A stretch of DNA of 64,000 bases, from the NCBI GenBank assembly GCA_902462155.1, contig CABQAQ010000005.1, forward strand, positions 101,486-165,485, in the 5' to 3' direction. The DNA is from an uncultured bacterium. Its GTDB lineage: Bacteria; Cyanobacteriota; Vampirovibrionia; Gastranaerophilales; Gastranaerophilaceae. The number at the start of each line of letters is the position of its first letter. The first letter of the stretch is position 1. The notes below the pieces were generated by a model that ran no database searches, was not told the origin of the DNA, and worked only from the letters and a program-made list of their open reading frames with translations. This document shows, piece after piece, positions 45,350-55,112 of the stretch. A program made the translations under genes and the position numbers.

Positions 45350-46276
45350 TTAAGATATAATAGTAGCCCCCTCTAAAGTTGGTTTCATATTTAAAATATC
45401 AGTTCTAACATTAAGATCTTGCCAAGTCTTTTGTACGACCTCTTTTATCGGCTCTGTATTGTTACCCTTTGATATTATTAATACAGAAGGACCTGCACCA
45501 CTTAAGACACAGCCAAGAACATTCTCAAAACTCTTTAGATTTTCTATTATATTATCTAAACCTGGTACAAGTTTTTTTCTATATTGCTGATGTAATCTAT
45601 CCTGTAATGCAAATTTCATTAATTTATCATCCTCTGTATGCACTGCGTGGATAAGCATTCCCATCCTCTTTAAATTAAATACCGCATCTTTCATCTTCAC
45701 TTCTTGTGGCAATATTGATCTTGATATATCTGTTGCCAACTCATAATCCGGTATACATACCATTATATTCCACGATTCCGGCCAAGATAACTTCCTATAT
45801 ATTATACTTCCATCATCTTCTTGAGAAGATATTATAAATCCTCCTAATATTGCCGGAGCTACATTATCTGGATGTCCTTCTACTTCTGTTGCTATTGATA
45901 ATAATGCTGCCTCATCTGCTGGCCTTCCTAAAAGCTCATTCGCTGCTATAAGTCCGCCTATTATTACTGATGCTGAACTACCTAATCCTTTTGCTACTGG
46001 AATATTCGTATTTATTGTTATTTTTAACTCACTTGGACTCATTCCTATAGAATTGTATAATAATTCTACCGCTTTATATACTATATTGTTTTCATCGGTT
46101 GGTATATATAATAAGTCATCATTATTATCATTTATTATATTTATTTCTATTCCTGAACCTGGCATTACTGTTTCTTCTATTGTTATCTCGTTGTATATTG
46201 GTAATGCTAATCCTAAACAATCAAAACCTGGTCCTATATTTGCTGTTGTTGCAGGTACTCTTACTTTTACTTTCAT
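45350..46276 (-). CDS. thrB: homoserine kinase
   Basis: GHMP kinase that phosphorylates L-homoserine on the way to threonine. The 308-aa protein starts with VKVRVPATTANIGPGFDCLG, has the ATP loop PVAKGLGSSASVIIGGLIAA and the C-terminal VLGCVLSGAGPSVLIIS. It follows dnaN by 73 nt in the same direction; no other threonine gene is in the window. Confidence 0.96.
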   Translation of the reverse strand: MKVKVRVPATTANIGPGFDCLGLALPIYNEITIEETVMPGSGIEINIINDNNDDLLYIPTDENNIVYKAVELLYNSIGMSPSELKITINTNIPVAKGLGSSASVIIGGLIAANELLGRPADEAALLSIATEVEGHPDNVAPAILGGFIISSQEDDGSIIYRKLSWPESWNIMVCIPDYELATDISRSILPQEVKMKDAVFNLKRMGMLIHAVHTEDDKLMKFALQDRLHQQYRKKLVPGLDNIIENLKSFENVLGCVLSGAGPSVLIISKGNNTEPIKEVVQKTWQDLNVRTDILNMKPTLEGATIIS

Positions 46277-46349
46277 TATCTTTTTCTTTTCTTCTCTTCT
46301 TTTTTTATTTTCTTTTTTTATTATACCTTAAATATTATTTTTTTTATTA

Positions 46350-47504
46350 TTACCTTATCTGTATAGGCATTATTAAGCATAAATAATCATCTCCGCTTTC
46401 AGGCGTGAACAATGTTGCGGATAAACTACCTCCTAAACTTATTTTTGTTCTTTCACTTGTTATTGTTTTTATTGATTCTAGTATATATTTATAATTAAAG
46501 GCTATAGATATATTTTCACTATTATATTCTATATCTATTACATCTTCTGAATTTCCTGTTTCAGGTGTTTCTGCTGTTAACTTTAATTGATTATCTCCAA
46601 ACTCAAATTTTACTATACTTGTTTTATCATTTACCATTGTTGATACTATTTCTAATGATTCTATAAGCTTTTGATTTTCTACATAAGCTATTTTCTCATA
46701 GTTTGTTGGTATTAACTGTTGATATGGTGGATATTCTCCATCTAAAAGACCTGATACCATTGTCATTGTTTCTGTTTTGAACATTATTTTTGATCTTGAT
46801 AAATGTATTTCTATTTTTTTATCTTCTATTAATGAACCTATTCTTAATATCTCTTGTAACGTTTTTGATGGTATTACAACTTTTATTTCATTAGTTTCTT
46901 CTTGATTTTCTGTTTCTATATTTGTTTTTATTTCAGATATGTTTTCTAATTTCTCTATAATTCTTGTTAAACGATTTCCGTCTGTTGCTACCATTTCTAG
47001 TGTATTGTCTTTTATTAAAGATAATACTCCACTTATTATATTTCTATTTTCGTATGAGGCTGCTGCAAAGGCTGTATATTTTATTCCTTTTATGAACGGT
47101 TCTATATCTATTTTTATACTTTTATAAAATTTTATACCCTCTAATATATTTGGAAAATTATCTGATGATATTCCTATTAGTTCAAATTTTGATTTACCGC
47201 AACTTATGTTCATTATCTGGGTATTCGGGTCTAAATCAAAACTTATTGTTTTATTTGGTAGTTTGTTTATTATTTCTAAAAGTTTTTTAGCAGGTAGAGT
47301 TATACTTCCTGCTTCTTGAACATTTGCTATTGTTCTTGTATTTATTGCTATATCTAAATCTGTTGCTTCAAGTTTCAACTTATTATCTTCTGTTGCTTCA
47401 AATAGTATATTTGATAATACTGGTTGAATTCCTCTTAAGGCACATACTTTTTCTACTATTTTCAAATGATTTAATATATATTCTTTTTCTATTAAAAATT
47501 TCAT
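46350..47504 (-). CDS. dnaN: DNA polymerase III subunit beta (sliding clamp)
   Basis: Replication clamp, 384 aa, three repeated domains. N-terminal MKFLIEKEYILNHLKIVEKV, FELIGISSDNFPNI, IKYTAFAAASYENRNIISGV, LEMVATDGNRLTRI and the C-terminal DYLCLIMPIQIR are typical. It is not next to dnaA or recF, and I see no DnaA-box cluster around it, so this is not the usual oriC-type dnaN setting. Confidence 0.96.
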   Translation of the reverse strand: MKFLIEKEYILNHLKIVEKVCALRGIQPVLSNILFEATEDNKLKLEATDLDIAINTRTIANVQEAGSITLPAKKLLEIINKLPNKTISFDLDPNTQIMNISCGKSKFELIGISSDNFPNILEGIKFYKSIKIDIEPFIKGIKYTAFAAASYENRNIISGVLSLIKDNTLEMVATDGNRLTRIIEKLENISEIKTNIETENQEETNEIKVVIPSKTLQEILRIGSLIEDKKIEIHLSRSKIMFKTETMTMVSGLLDGEYPPYQQLIPTNYEKIAYVENQKLIESLEIVSTMVNDKTSIVKFEFGDNQLKLTAETPETGNSEDVIDIEYNSENISIAFNYKYILESIKTITSERTKISLGGSLSATLFTPESGDDYLCLIMPIQIR

Positions 47505-47737
47505 TTTTATATCCTTTTTCTTATAAGTTTTTCTACAAAGTTTTTATTATATTTTATTATATTATATAAATATATAATATAAATAGTCGTAGTAATAATG
47601 TCAAATAAACTGTTCAAAACTCTTTAATCCTTTTATTTATCTATTATTCCTTTTCTACATATTATGTTCAAAACATTGTTCAAAAGTGTTTATAGTATGT
47701 TTAAAACTTTTTTATTTTGTTTAAATCTTTTCTTTTT

Positions 47738-48037
47738 CTACATTTCTTTTGATTTTTTTAACAAGTTTTCGTGTAGTTTTCTACATCTTTTGAACTCTTC
47801 TACACTTAAAGAAAATTTATACAATTCTTCTATCAATTTTCTTCCGGTTTCTGATCTCCCTATAAATATGTAACAGCCTTTTTTATTTTTTCCTATGTAT
47901 ATTTCTTTTTGGATTATTTTTTCTACATTATTTTTTGATGGTGTTTCTATTTTTTGTTTTAACCATTCTGTTAATCCTTCTATAGGAGCTTTTTCTTTAT
48001 TCTCTTTCAACCAGTCTGCGTATTCTTTTAGTATCAT
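47738..48037 (-). CDS. uncharacterised 99-aa protein downstream of comF
   Basis: Not recognised. It is charged and helical, with two halves: EYADWLKENKEKAPIEGLTE, and a middle strand-rich part KEIYIGKNKKGCYIFIGRSE before a Lys-rich helix. It lies 21 nt after the comF stop and ends about 230 nt before dnaN, so it is likely co-transcribed with comF. The interval to dnaN contains three GTTCAAAA words (near 47615, 47667 and 47677) with no evident meaning. Confidence 0.6.
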   Translation of the reverse strand: MILKEYADWLKENKEKAPIEGLTEWLKQKIETPSKNNVEKIIQKEIYIGKNKKGCYIFIGRSETGRKLIEELYKFSLSVEEFKRCRKLHENLLKKSKEM

Positions 48038-48058
48038 TTCTTTTTTATTTTTTTCTTT

Positions 48059-48754
48059 TTATTCAACTTCTTTTATTCTTGTGCTTGCTATTGTATATAG
48101 TTCTATTTCTTTATAACCTGCTTTGTTTATTGTTTTTACACATTCACTTAATGTACTGCCTGTTGTTATTATATCATCTATTATTATTATCTTTCTTTCT
48201 TCTTTTCCCTTTCCTTTATTTACTTTAAAGGCATTTTTTATTTCTTTTATCCTTTTTTCTCTATTTAATTTATAAAGGGGTTTGGTATATTTTATTTTTT
48301 TTATAAAGTTAAAATTATATCTCATTTTACTTATTTTTGATAACTCTATTGTTACAAGTTCCATCTGATTAAATTGTCTGTTGAATTTTCTTATAAAATG
48401 TATAGGTACTGGGATTATTTCTTTTGACTGATTATTTGATTCATTGTTATTATTTTCTTCTGCCTTTTTTATTAAATTATTTAAAATTATTGCTAGTATT
48501 TTTGCAACTTTTTTATTCCGGTTATATTTAAGCTCTTTTATAAGGAGTTTTATTTCTTTTTCATAAAAAAAACAACTATAAACATTATAGTTATTATATA
48601 TTTTCCTTCTTATTATTTTATTATTTTTTGACTCAATTATGAGCTTATTCAAGCATTCTTCGCATAATAAGTGGCCTTTTTTACATTCTTTTTTGCATAA
48701 TATACATCTCTTTTTAAAAAAAGTCTTTAAAAATTGTTTAAAAATCTTTAGCAT
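48059..48754 (-). CDS. comF: ComF-family phosphoribosyltransferase-like protein
   Basis: ComF proteins take part in natural transformation and resemble type I phosphoribosyltransferases. The 231-aa protein has the N-terminal cysteine pairs (CILCKKECKKGHLLCEECL), probably a zinc ribbon. It also has PVPIHFIRKFNRQFNQMELV, KPLYKLNREKRIKEIKNAFK and the PRPP loop IIIDDIITTGSTLSECVK. The minus-strand TATAAT abuts the ATG and there is no ribosome site, so a leaderless mRNA is likely. Divergent from rseP. Confidence 0.9.
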   Translation of the reverse strand: MLKIFKQFLKTFFKKRCILCKKECKKGHLLCEECLNKLIIESKNNKIIRRKIYNNYNVYSCFFYEKEIKLLIKELKYNRNKKVAKILAIILNNLIKKAEENNNNESNNQSKEIIPVPIHFIRKFNRQFNQMELVTIELSKISKMRYNFNFIKKIKYTKPLYKLNREKRIKEIKNAFKVNKGKGKEERKIIIIDDIITTGSTLSECVKTINKAGYKEIELYTIASTRIKEVE

Positions 48755-48793
48755 ATTATAATATATATAACATATAAGAGGGGTAAATAAAAG
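48755..48793. promoter_or_regulatory. 39-bp divergent promoter region between comF and rseP
   Basis: The entire interval is 39 bp. A symmetric ATTATAAT at 48755-48762 can act as -10 for either strand. Plus-strand transcripts would carry the GAGGGG ribosome site of rseP, whereas minus-strand ones would start at or near the comF ATG. Both -35 regions must lie inside the opposite gene. Confidence 0.4.
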
Positions 48794-50164
48794 ATGAATG
48801 TAATATTAATGCTGATATTAATAAGCATACTAGTAATAGTTCACGAACTAGGCCATTTTTTAGCAGCAAGATTTTTCAACATAAAGGTGGATAAGTTTGG
48901 TTTTGGTTTACCTATAGGACCGGTTTTATACAAAACTAAATGGGGCGATACCGAAGTTCTTGTTCACGCTTTACTGTTAGGCGGATATGTTTCTTTTCCT
49001 GATGATGATGAAAATTCTGATATCCCTTTAGATTCTGATGAAAGATTTAATAATAAACCTATTTATCAAAGAGCTATTGTTATTTCTGCAGGAGTTATTG
49101 CTAATGTTTTATGTGCTTTTGTTCTTGTTTTTTTGACGGCTTCTCTTTGGGGTAAATTACCTTCCGGCACTTATGACACTTATGTTTCTAAAGTTTTATC
49201 TTTAAAAAATAATAGCTCTGTTTCTTTAAACTTAAAACAAGGTGATAAAATCTTAAAAATCAATGGTAAAAAGGTTCAATTCCCTTATGAAATTAATATG
49301 TATTCTCAATTAAGTAAAAAGTTTGATGGGCTTGTTGATAAAAATATTGTTGATAAAAATTTCCTATCTTTAAAAAAACTTAATCCGAATTTAGATCCTG
49401 ATACGTATATTGATAAAGGTATCAAAATTAAATTACTACCTCTTGTTTTAGAAAATAAAGTCTATTTAAATGACTCCATAAGAAGAGGTATAGGTTCTTA
49501 TAAAGTTGAAACAGAATATCCTTTAGATGATAATATTAAGATACTAAGGGATAAAATTTTTGATAAAACTGAATATATATCAGATGGAAAAGTAACATTA
49601 TATGATATAGCAAAAGCTCAGAGTGATACCTTTAAACCTATTTATTTAACAGTTTTAAGAAATAATGAAATAATAGATCTGGATCCTATTTATTCTGATA
49701 AGGATGGAGTTTTAGGTATAGAGAAAAAAATTGTAGAAAATTATTACCAGACTAGGAATATAAAAGATATAGCAAAATATTCAAGTAAATATTTATTTGA
49801 TAATACTGCCTTAATGATATGGGGTCTTGGAAAAATCTTTACAGGCGCTGTTCCTTTAAAGGATTTACACGGAATAGTTGCTATAACAAAAATAGGCTCT
49901 GATATTATAGAACATCAAGGTATATTTAAAGGCATTTTACTTACTGCGGTTATAAGTTTAAATTTGGCTATTGTTAATATCCTACCTATACCTGCTTTAG
50001 ATGGAGGTCATTTGTTATTCCTTCTTATAGAGAAGATTAAAGGATCTCCTATTAATGAGAAAGTACTTGGTATTATTGCTAATACTTTTTTCCTACTTCT
50101 TATTTTGTTTATGTTCTTTATTATCTTTAATGATATTTTTGCTTTAGCTACAAATAAGTTTTAG
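48794..50164 (+). CDS. rseP: site-2-type intramembrane metalloprotease RseP
   Basis: Membrane zinc protease that cleaves anti-sigma factors or signal-peptide remnants. The 456-aa protein has HELGHFLAARFFNIKVDKFG near residue 18 (HExxH) and a VHALLLGGYVSFPDD segment. A central PDZ-like region (about 130-290) carries an unusual charged insert, and the second metal motif NILPIPALDGGHLLFLLIE is near residue 395. The codon choice changes within the gene: A-ending at the start, T-ending from about codon 50, A-ending again around codons 235-320, then T-ending. Confidence 0.93.
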   Translation: MNVILMLILISILVIVHELGHFLAARFFNIKVDKFGFGLPIGPVLYKTKWGDTEVLVHALLLGGYVSFPDDDENSDIPLDSDERFNNKPIYQRAIVISAGVIANVLCAFVLVFLTASLWGKLPSGTYDTYVSKVLSLKNNSSVSLNLKQGDKILKINGKKVQFPYEINMYSQLSKKFDGLVDKNIVDKNFLSLKKLNPNLDPDTYIDKGIKIKLLPLVLENKVYLNDSIRRGIGSYKVETEYPLDDNIKILRDKIFDKTEYISDGKVTLYDIAKAQSDTFKPIYLTVLRNNEIIDLDPIYSDKDGVLGIEKKIVENYYQTRNIKDIAKYSSKYLFDNTALMIWGLGKIFTGAVPLKDLHGIVAITKIGSDIIEHQGIFKGILLTAVISLNLAIVNILPIPALDGGHLLFLLIEKIKGSPINEKVLGIIANTFFLLLILFMFFIIFNDIFALATNKF

Positions 50165-50184
50165 AATTAATAAAATATAAAAAA

Positions 50185-50227
50185 TGGGCCAGATTTAAAA
50201 ATAAATCTGGCCCATTCTCTTTTTTTA
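50185..50227 (+). terminator. terminator between rseP and pgi
   Basis: A 13-bp perfect GC-rich stem TGGGCCAGATTTA / TAAATCTGGCCCA (50185-50197 with 50202-50214), AAAA loop, then TTCTCTTTTTTT. Convergent position allows use by both genes. Confidence 0.9.
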
Positions 50228-50241
50228 ACTTTTTATTACTT

Positions 50242-51450
50242 TTAGCCTAAAGCTTTTTTTACTTCTAATTTATAAATTTCTACATTAGGTTGTAATACTT
50301 CATCTAAAGCTTTATCAGTACTTGTTATATTGTTTTCTAACCTTCTTAAAATATTACCTGTATATAAAGTTTCAAAATGTTTTAGTTCTATAAATTTAGC
50401 TATAGAACTTAAAGATAAATCATCAAGCTCAATACAAGAAACAGGATGTTGATTAGAATAAGCAGCCACAACCCCGTTTATAACAGCTTTTGATTCTTTT
50501 TTATCATCTTTAATACTAACAAAAGTATAGAAAGAATCCTTATTATTAGGATCTAAGTCAGATTCAGCATTATAATGAAGATACCCTGGGCCAACATTTG
50601 TATCAGTTGATATTCTTGATTTTAAAGACTCATTCTTTAACTGTTTTTCCCAAAGAATAGTACCGGCAAACGCATCAGAAAAATACTCAACAAAATGTTT
50701 TCTCTTTCCTTCTAAGGCATTCTCTACATTGAACATTGCTAACTTTAATGCATCATTCTTCTCTACATCGGCTGTTAAATATTCTTCTTGTGATTTTAAT
50801 GATGTTTCTAACATGTTGATAACATCTTTTTTATCAACCCCAAGAAAAGCTAAAGCAAATATAGTAGCATCGTCAAATATTGAAAATCTACCACCTACAT
50901 CATCATGAACATATCCTGATAGTTTTATATCTCCACTGTTAACTATCTTTCTTAATTTACTTTTTTCTTCTGATTCATCAGTCATAGCAACAAATGCATC
51001 TGCTAAATTCCTTTGTGGTAACTTATCTTGTAATAATTTTTTAGTTTCATTATAAGCAACAGTAGTTTCTAAAGTACCACCAGATTTTGATACAACTAAA
51101 AATTTTGTCTTTTCTAAATCAAGATTTTTTTTGAATCGTTCAAAACTAACAGTATCAATAGAAGAATAAAAAACAACATTATCATCTTTGCCGATAAGCT
51201 TTAATAAAGCTTCTGTTGTATGTCTTGATCCACCAATACCTAGAATTGCTAATTTATTTGAACCGTCTTTTTTAGCTTCATTTGCTAAATTATAGATATT
51301 ATCTATATTCTTTATCTGATTACTTGGTAAAAAATTAATCCAATTTAAAAATTGACCCTTTTTACCTGCTCTAGATTTTATATCGTTTACAGCCTCTAAA
51401 GCTTCTTTAGAAAATTTGCTTTGATTTTTGTTTTTAATAGTAACATTCAT
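50242..51450 (-). CDS. pgi: glucose-6-phosphate isomerase
   Basis: Interconverts glucose-6-phosphate and fructose-6-phosphate. The 402-aa protein is shorter than the common 450-550. It has the SIS-domain motif VVSKSGGTLETTVAYNE near residue 118, the PGI signature DVGGRFSIFDDATIFALAFL, and a C-terminal QPNVEIYKLEVKKAL that keeps the QPxVExYK lysine. Divergence is concentrated in the second half. Single gene, 119 nt after rlmN. Confidence 0.92.
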   Translation of the reverse strand: MNVTIKNKNQSKFSKEALEAVNDIKSRAGKKGQFLNWINFLPSNQIKNIDNIYNLANEAKKDGSNKLAILGIGGSRHTTEALLKLIGKDDNVVFYSSIDTVSFERFKKNLDLEKTKFLVVSKSGGTLETTVAYNETKKLLQDKLPQRNLADAFVAMTDESEEKSKLRKIVNSGDIKLSGYVHDDVGGRFSIFDDATIFALAFLGVDKKDVINMLETSLKSQEEYLTADVEKNDALKLAMFNVENALEGKRKHFVEYFSDAFAGTILWEKQLKNESLKSRISTDTNVGPGYLHYNAESDLDPNNKDSFYTFVSIKDDKKESKAVINGVVAAYSNQHPVSCIELDDLSLSSIAKFIELKHFETLYTGNILRRLENNITSTDKALDEVLQPNVEIYKLEVKKALG

Positions 51451-51569
51451 TTTCTTTTACCTCTCAATTTCTCTTTTCTTAAACTAGATATAATACTTAA
51501 TCTAATTGTATTAAATTTATTATAAATTATCAATAAAAAATAAAGATAAAAAATCTTTATAAAAATATA

Positions 51570-52592
51570 TTAAGAACAGACCTTTCCGCTTAATTGACCG
51601 CAAGCAGCATCAATATCAGCTCCACGTTCTAATCTTATAGTTACTTTTTTGTTAGAATGCTCAAGAATATATTTGAATTTTTGAATCTGATCTTTTGTTG
51701 GTTTTTCAAACTTATCATCTTTACAAGGATTATAAACTATAAGATTTATATTACATTTTATATCTTTTAATAAATGACATAAATTTTTAGCATCCTGTAT
51801 TGAAGAATTTATATCTTTTATTAATGTATACTCAATAGTTACTCTTCTAGAAACAGAATCTGTATAATCTTTTAATGTTTTAAGAAGTGAATCAATATCA
51901 TATTTATTTTCTATAGGCATAATACTAGCTCTAGATAAATGAGAAGTACCGTGAAGAGAAACAGCTAAAGTTGGTTGGAAATCTATTTCAGCTAATTTCT
52001 TTATTTTAGGAATAATGCCACAAGTAGATAAAGTAATCCTACGTTTACTTATTTGAAGTTCATCGTTAATAAAATCAATAGCTTTAAGAACATTATCATA
52101 ATTAAGTAAAGGTTCACCCTGACCCATAAACACAACATTTGTTACTTTTAAATTCAAATCTCGTTGTATAGTTAAAATCTGATCTATAATCTCATAAACA
52201 GAAAGATTCCTTATAAAACCTCTTTTAGCAGTAGCACAAAACTTACACCCCATAGAACAACCAACTTGTGAACTTATACAAGCCGTCAAGTTTGCTCTAT
52301 TATCAAAACGCATTAAAACAGTTTCAACACAATTTCCATCTTCAAATTCTAATAGATATTTTACTGTTCCATCTTTACTTAATTGTCTTTGTTTTATTTT
52401 TGTAGTTGTTATTATTGCTTTAGTTTTCAAAAGTTCTCTAAATTTTAATGATAAATCAGTCATATCATCTATAGTTGAAGCATTTTTAAAATATAACCAA
52501 TTTTTAATTTGATTAGCTCTAAATTTAGATTCACCTAAGGATAATATAAAATCTTGAAGTTCTTTATAAGTTAGTTCTGATAATATTTTCAT
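51570..52592 (-). CDS. rlmN: dual-specificity RNA methyltransferase RlmN
   Basis: Radical SAM enzyme that methylates C2 of A2503 in 23S rRNA and A37 in some tRNAs. The 340-aa protein has the cluster motif CSMGCKFCATAKRG, NVVFMGQGEPLLNYDNVLKA, ITLSTCGIIPKIKKLAEI and LAVSLHGTSHLSRASIMPI. The methyl-carrying C-terminal Cys is in DAACGQLSGK, and the second mechanistic Cys is in the N-terminal part of the SAM core. Normal length. Confidence 0.97.
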   Translation of the reverse strand: MKILSELTYKELQDFILSLGESKFRANQIKNWLYFKNASTIDDMTDLSLKFRELLKTKAIITTTKIKQRQLSKDGTVKYLLEFEDGNCVETVLMRFDNRANLTACISSQVGCSMGCKFCATAKRGFIRNLSVYEIIDQILTIQRDLNLKVTNVVFMGQGEPLLNYDNVLKAIDFINDELQISKRRITLSTCGIIPKIKKLAEIDFQPTLAVSLHGTSHLSRASIMPIENKYDIDSLLKTLKDYTDSVSRRVTIEYTLIKDINSSIQDAKNLCHLLKDIKCNINLIVYNPCKDDKFEKPTKDQIQKFKYILEHSNKKVTIRLERGADIDAACGQLSGKVCS

Positions 52593-52776
52593 AACATAAA
52601 AGATTTTAGCTTAAAATTAATAATAAAAAAAGTTTTTTTTTATCATTATCTAACAATAAATATTTAAAAAAGTATAAGCTATAGAAAAACAAAAAGTAAA
52701 GAAATGTTAAGAAATAAAGAATAATTGTATAATAATATAACATAAGTGGGTATATTATATATACGAGGTGTATAAA

Positions 52777-53505
52777 ATGATTATTAAAAAAATGGAAGGT
52801 TTTTCTATTGCGGAAGTTATAGTCTGCTTGGCAATAGTAGGAATTATAGCAGCCATGACGATACCTGTAATGGCTTTTGACGTTTATGAACGAATTACAG
52901 TATCACGTTTAATAAAATTCCAGTCTACAATGACAAATGCATATAAAATGTTAAGGTCGATATATGGCCCCCCGGAAGATTGGCCTGAATATCAAAATCA
53001 AACAGCCTCAACAAGAGATCACTCTATTTTTATAAGAAGACTACAACCTTTTTTGAAAATAATGTATGATTGTGGATCAGGAAATAATACAAATAGTCTA
53101 TGTTTAAATAAAAGTAAATACCATAATATAAATGGAACACTAACTAATAATATTATACCTTCTTATTATGATATTGTTTTAGCTGATGGAACATCTGTGA
53201 TGTTTATGTCAAGATACCTTGGAAATGAAAGTGAGAGTAATAAAAAATCACTTGGAGTACTATATGTTGATTTAAATGGTCCAAAAGGTCCAAATAAATG
53301 GGGTTATGATTTGTTTGAATTTGCAATAACAAATGATCAGATACTTCCAAGATCACTTGAAAATAAGCTAAATGACAGACAAATACTAAACGAGTGCATA
53401 AATACTATGGGATATGGATGTTCAGCGTGGGTAGTATTAAAACATAATATAGATTATAGGAGATGCCCTGACGATTTAAGACTTGGGTTTGATAGTTGTC
53501 TTTAA
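52777..53505 (+). CDS. prepilin-type pseudopilin, copy 2
   Basis: Close paralogue of the gene at 44314, 242 aa from ATG 52777. A GTG nine bases earlier overlaps the GAGG ribosome site and is unlikely to be used. Leader and N-terminal helix are G-FSIAEVIVCLAIVGIIAAM; YKMLRSIYGPPEDW and the cysteine pattern at the end (CSAWV, RRCPDD, SCL) are shared. The 5' leader TATATATACGAGGT is also shared with copy 1 in DNA. Together they indicate a family of minor pilins made for one machine whose core genes are elsewhere. Confidence 0.85.
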   Translation: MIIKKMEGFSIAEVIVCLAIVGIIAAMTIPVMAFDVYERITVSRLIKFQSTMTNAYKMLRSIYGPPEDWPEYQNQTASTRDHSIFIRRLQPFLKIMYDCGSGNNTNSLCLNKSKYHNINGTLTNNIIPSYYDIVLADGTSVMFMSRYLGNESESNKKSLGVLYVDLNGPKGPNKWGYDLFEFAITNDQILPRSLENKLNDRQILNECINTMGYGCSAWVVLKHNIDYRRCPDDLRLGFDSCL

Positions 53506-53556
53506 AATAAAATAATAAAAAGCTAATGAAGAGTATTAATAGATATTTAAAATAAA

Positions 53557-54930
53557 TTAAAGATCTATATTATTATTAGAATTAGAGGCCTCATTGTCAG
53601 AAGGTTTAGATTCTACTTTAATATTTTTAATAATCTTAAGTTTAATAATTCTAGCACCGTCAATTTCAAGAACTTTAAAAGTAAGCTCCTTATAATTAAC
53701 AATATCACCTAATTGAGCAATTCTACCAAGCTCTTTAACAACAAGTCCACCAATAGTTTCAACATCTTCTATATCTTTTTCTATATTAAGATTAAATAAC
53801 TCATCAAGTTCATCAATTCTTAACATAGCACTAGCAACATATTCATTATCAGATAATTGTTTAATATCAGCTTCTTCCTCGTCAAATTCATCCTGAACTT
53901 CCCCAACAATTTCCTCAATGACATCTTCTAAAGTGATAAGACCTGAAGTCCCACCAAATTCGTCAACAACAATAGCAATCTGAGCGTGATTTTTTCTAAA
54001 CTCACGAACAAGTTTATCAATAGTAACAGTTTCAGGAATCAGCATAGGTTTTCTAATAATTTTGGAAATATCAATAGGAATATTTTGAGATAAAAAGACA
54101 TAGAAATCTTTAATATGAACGATACCAACAACGTGATCAAGATCTTCGTCATAGACAGGATAACGAGTATATTGATATTCTGTATTAATTTTATTAAGCT
54201 TTTCAGGAGTAATATCAAGCGGAATACTAATCATATCAGTTCTTGGGATCATAACCTGTTTAGCAGTAAGATCAGAGAACTTAAAAACATTCTGAATAAG
54301 ATCCTTTTCAGTTTCATTTAAGACACCTTCTTTATAGCTGGCATTAATAAGCATATTAAGTTCTTCAGTAGTATGAACAAATTGAGAAGGGTTAGCGTGA
54401 GGGATTTTAAGTAATTTAAGTAAAGAGAACCCAAACCCATTAAGAATAAAAATAAAAGGTCTAAATAATTTAGTAATAATAGCCATAGGTTTAGCAATAA
54501 TGAGAGATATTTTAATAGGATATTGAAGAGCAATAGCCTTAGGCATTAATTCACCGATAACAACGTGAAGAATGGTAATAAGAGAAAAAGCAATAGCCAC
54601 AGAAATAGAATGAGTAGCATAAGTTTTAGAAACCCCTGGTAAGAAATTAAAGATCGGTTCAATAATAGAAGCTAAAGTAGCTTCACCGACCCACCCAAGA
54701 CCAATACTTGCAACAGTGATACCTAATTGAATAGCGGCAATATATCTATCCAGATCTTGAATAGCTTCTAGAGCTAATTTAGCATTTAAATTACCTTCTT
54801 CTTTCAATTGAAGTATACGAGTTTTTCTTGCACTTACCAATGCAAATTCTGAGGCAACAAAGAATCCATTTGCAAATAAAAGGAAACAAACTACAAATAA
54901 ATTAAATATAATACTCGACTCAGATTCCAT
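53557..54930 (-). CDS. CNNM/HlyC-CorC family protein (DUF21-CBS-CorC)
   Basis: Membrane protein of the type linked to magnesium/cobalt efflux or metal tolerance. In the 457-aa protein the DUF21 membrane domain (residues about 1-190) contains GFFVASEFALVSARKTRI and ITVASIGLGWVGE. Two CBS domains (about 205-330) include VMIPRTDMISI and FGGTSGLITLEDVIEEIVG. The C-terminal CorC_HlyC domain (about 345-430) has TIGGLVVKELGRIAQLGD. All the usual parts are present. Confidence 0.93.
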   Translation of the reverse strand: MESESSIIFNLFVVCFLLFANGFFVASEFALVSARKTRILQLKEEGNLNAKLALEAIQDLDRYIAAIQLGITVASIGLGWVGEATLASIIEPIFNFLPGVSKTYATHSISVAIAFSLITILHVVIGELMPKAIALQYPIKISLIIAKPMAIITKLFRPFIFILNGFGFSLLKLLKIPHANPSQFVHTTEELNMLINASYKEGVLNETEKDLIQNVFKFSDLTAKQVMIPRTDMISIPLDITPEKLNKINTEYQYTRYPVYDEDLDHVVGIVHIKDFYVFLSQNIPIDISKIIRKPMLIPETVTIDKLVREFRKNHAQIAIVVDEFGGTSGLITLEDVIEEIVGEVQDEFDEEEADIKQLSDNEYVASAMLRIDELDELFNLNIEKDIEDVETIGGLVVKELGRIAQLGDIVNYKELTFKVLEIDGARIIKLKIIKNIKVESKPSDNEASNSNNNIDL

Positions 54931-55112
54931 TATTTCTCCTATAATAGATTATAATAACAAAGTTATAAAAATTAAGCAAGGGCTTATCTTGATTTTAAAA
55001 ATGGACATGATATTATAATGATAATTTCTATATTATATTTTTTATTAAGTCTTACGCCAAATTTTAATAGAAATATACAAGAAAAAACAATAAAAAAAGG
55101 AATGAAAAGAAT

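Noticed and set aside
46350..47740. Replication origin near dnaN
   Set aside because: No dnaA or recF neighbour and no TTATCCACA-type boxes are visible; the repeated GTTCAAAA words do not match DnaA boxes.
51190..51197. Another GCCGATAA sigma-28 -10 element
   Set aside because: It lies inside the pgi coding region, has no TAAA-type -35 at the right distance and no gene start downstream.
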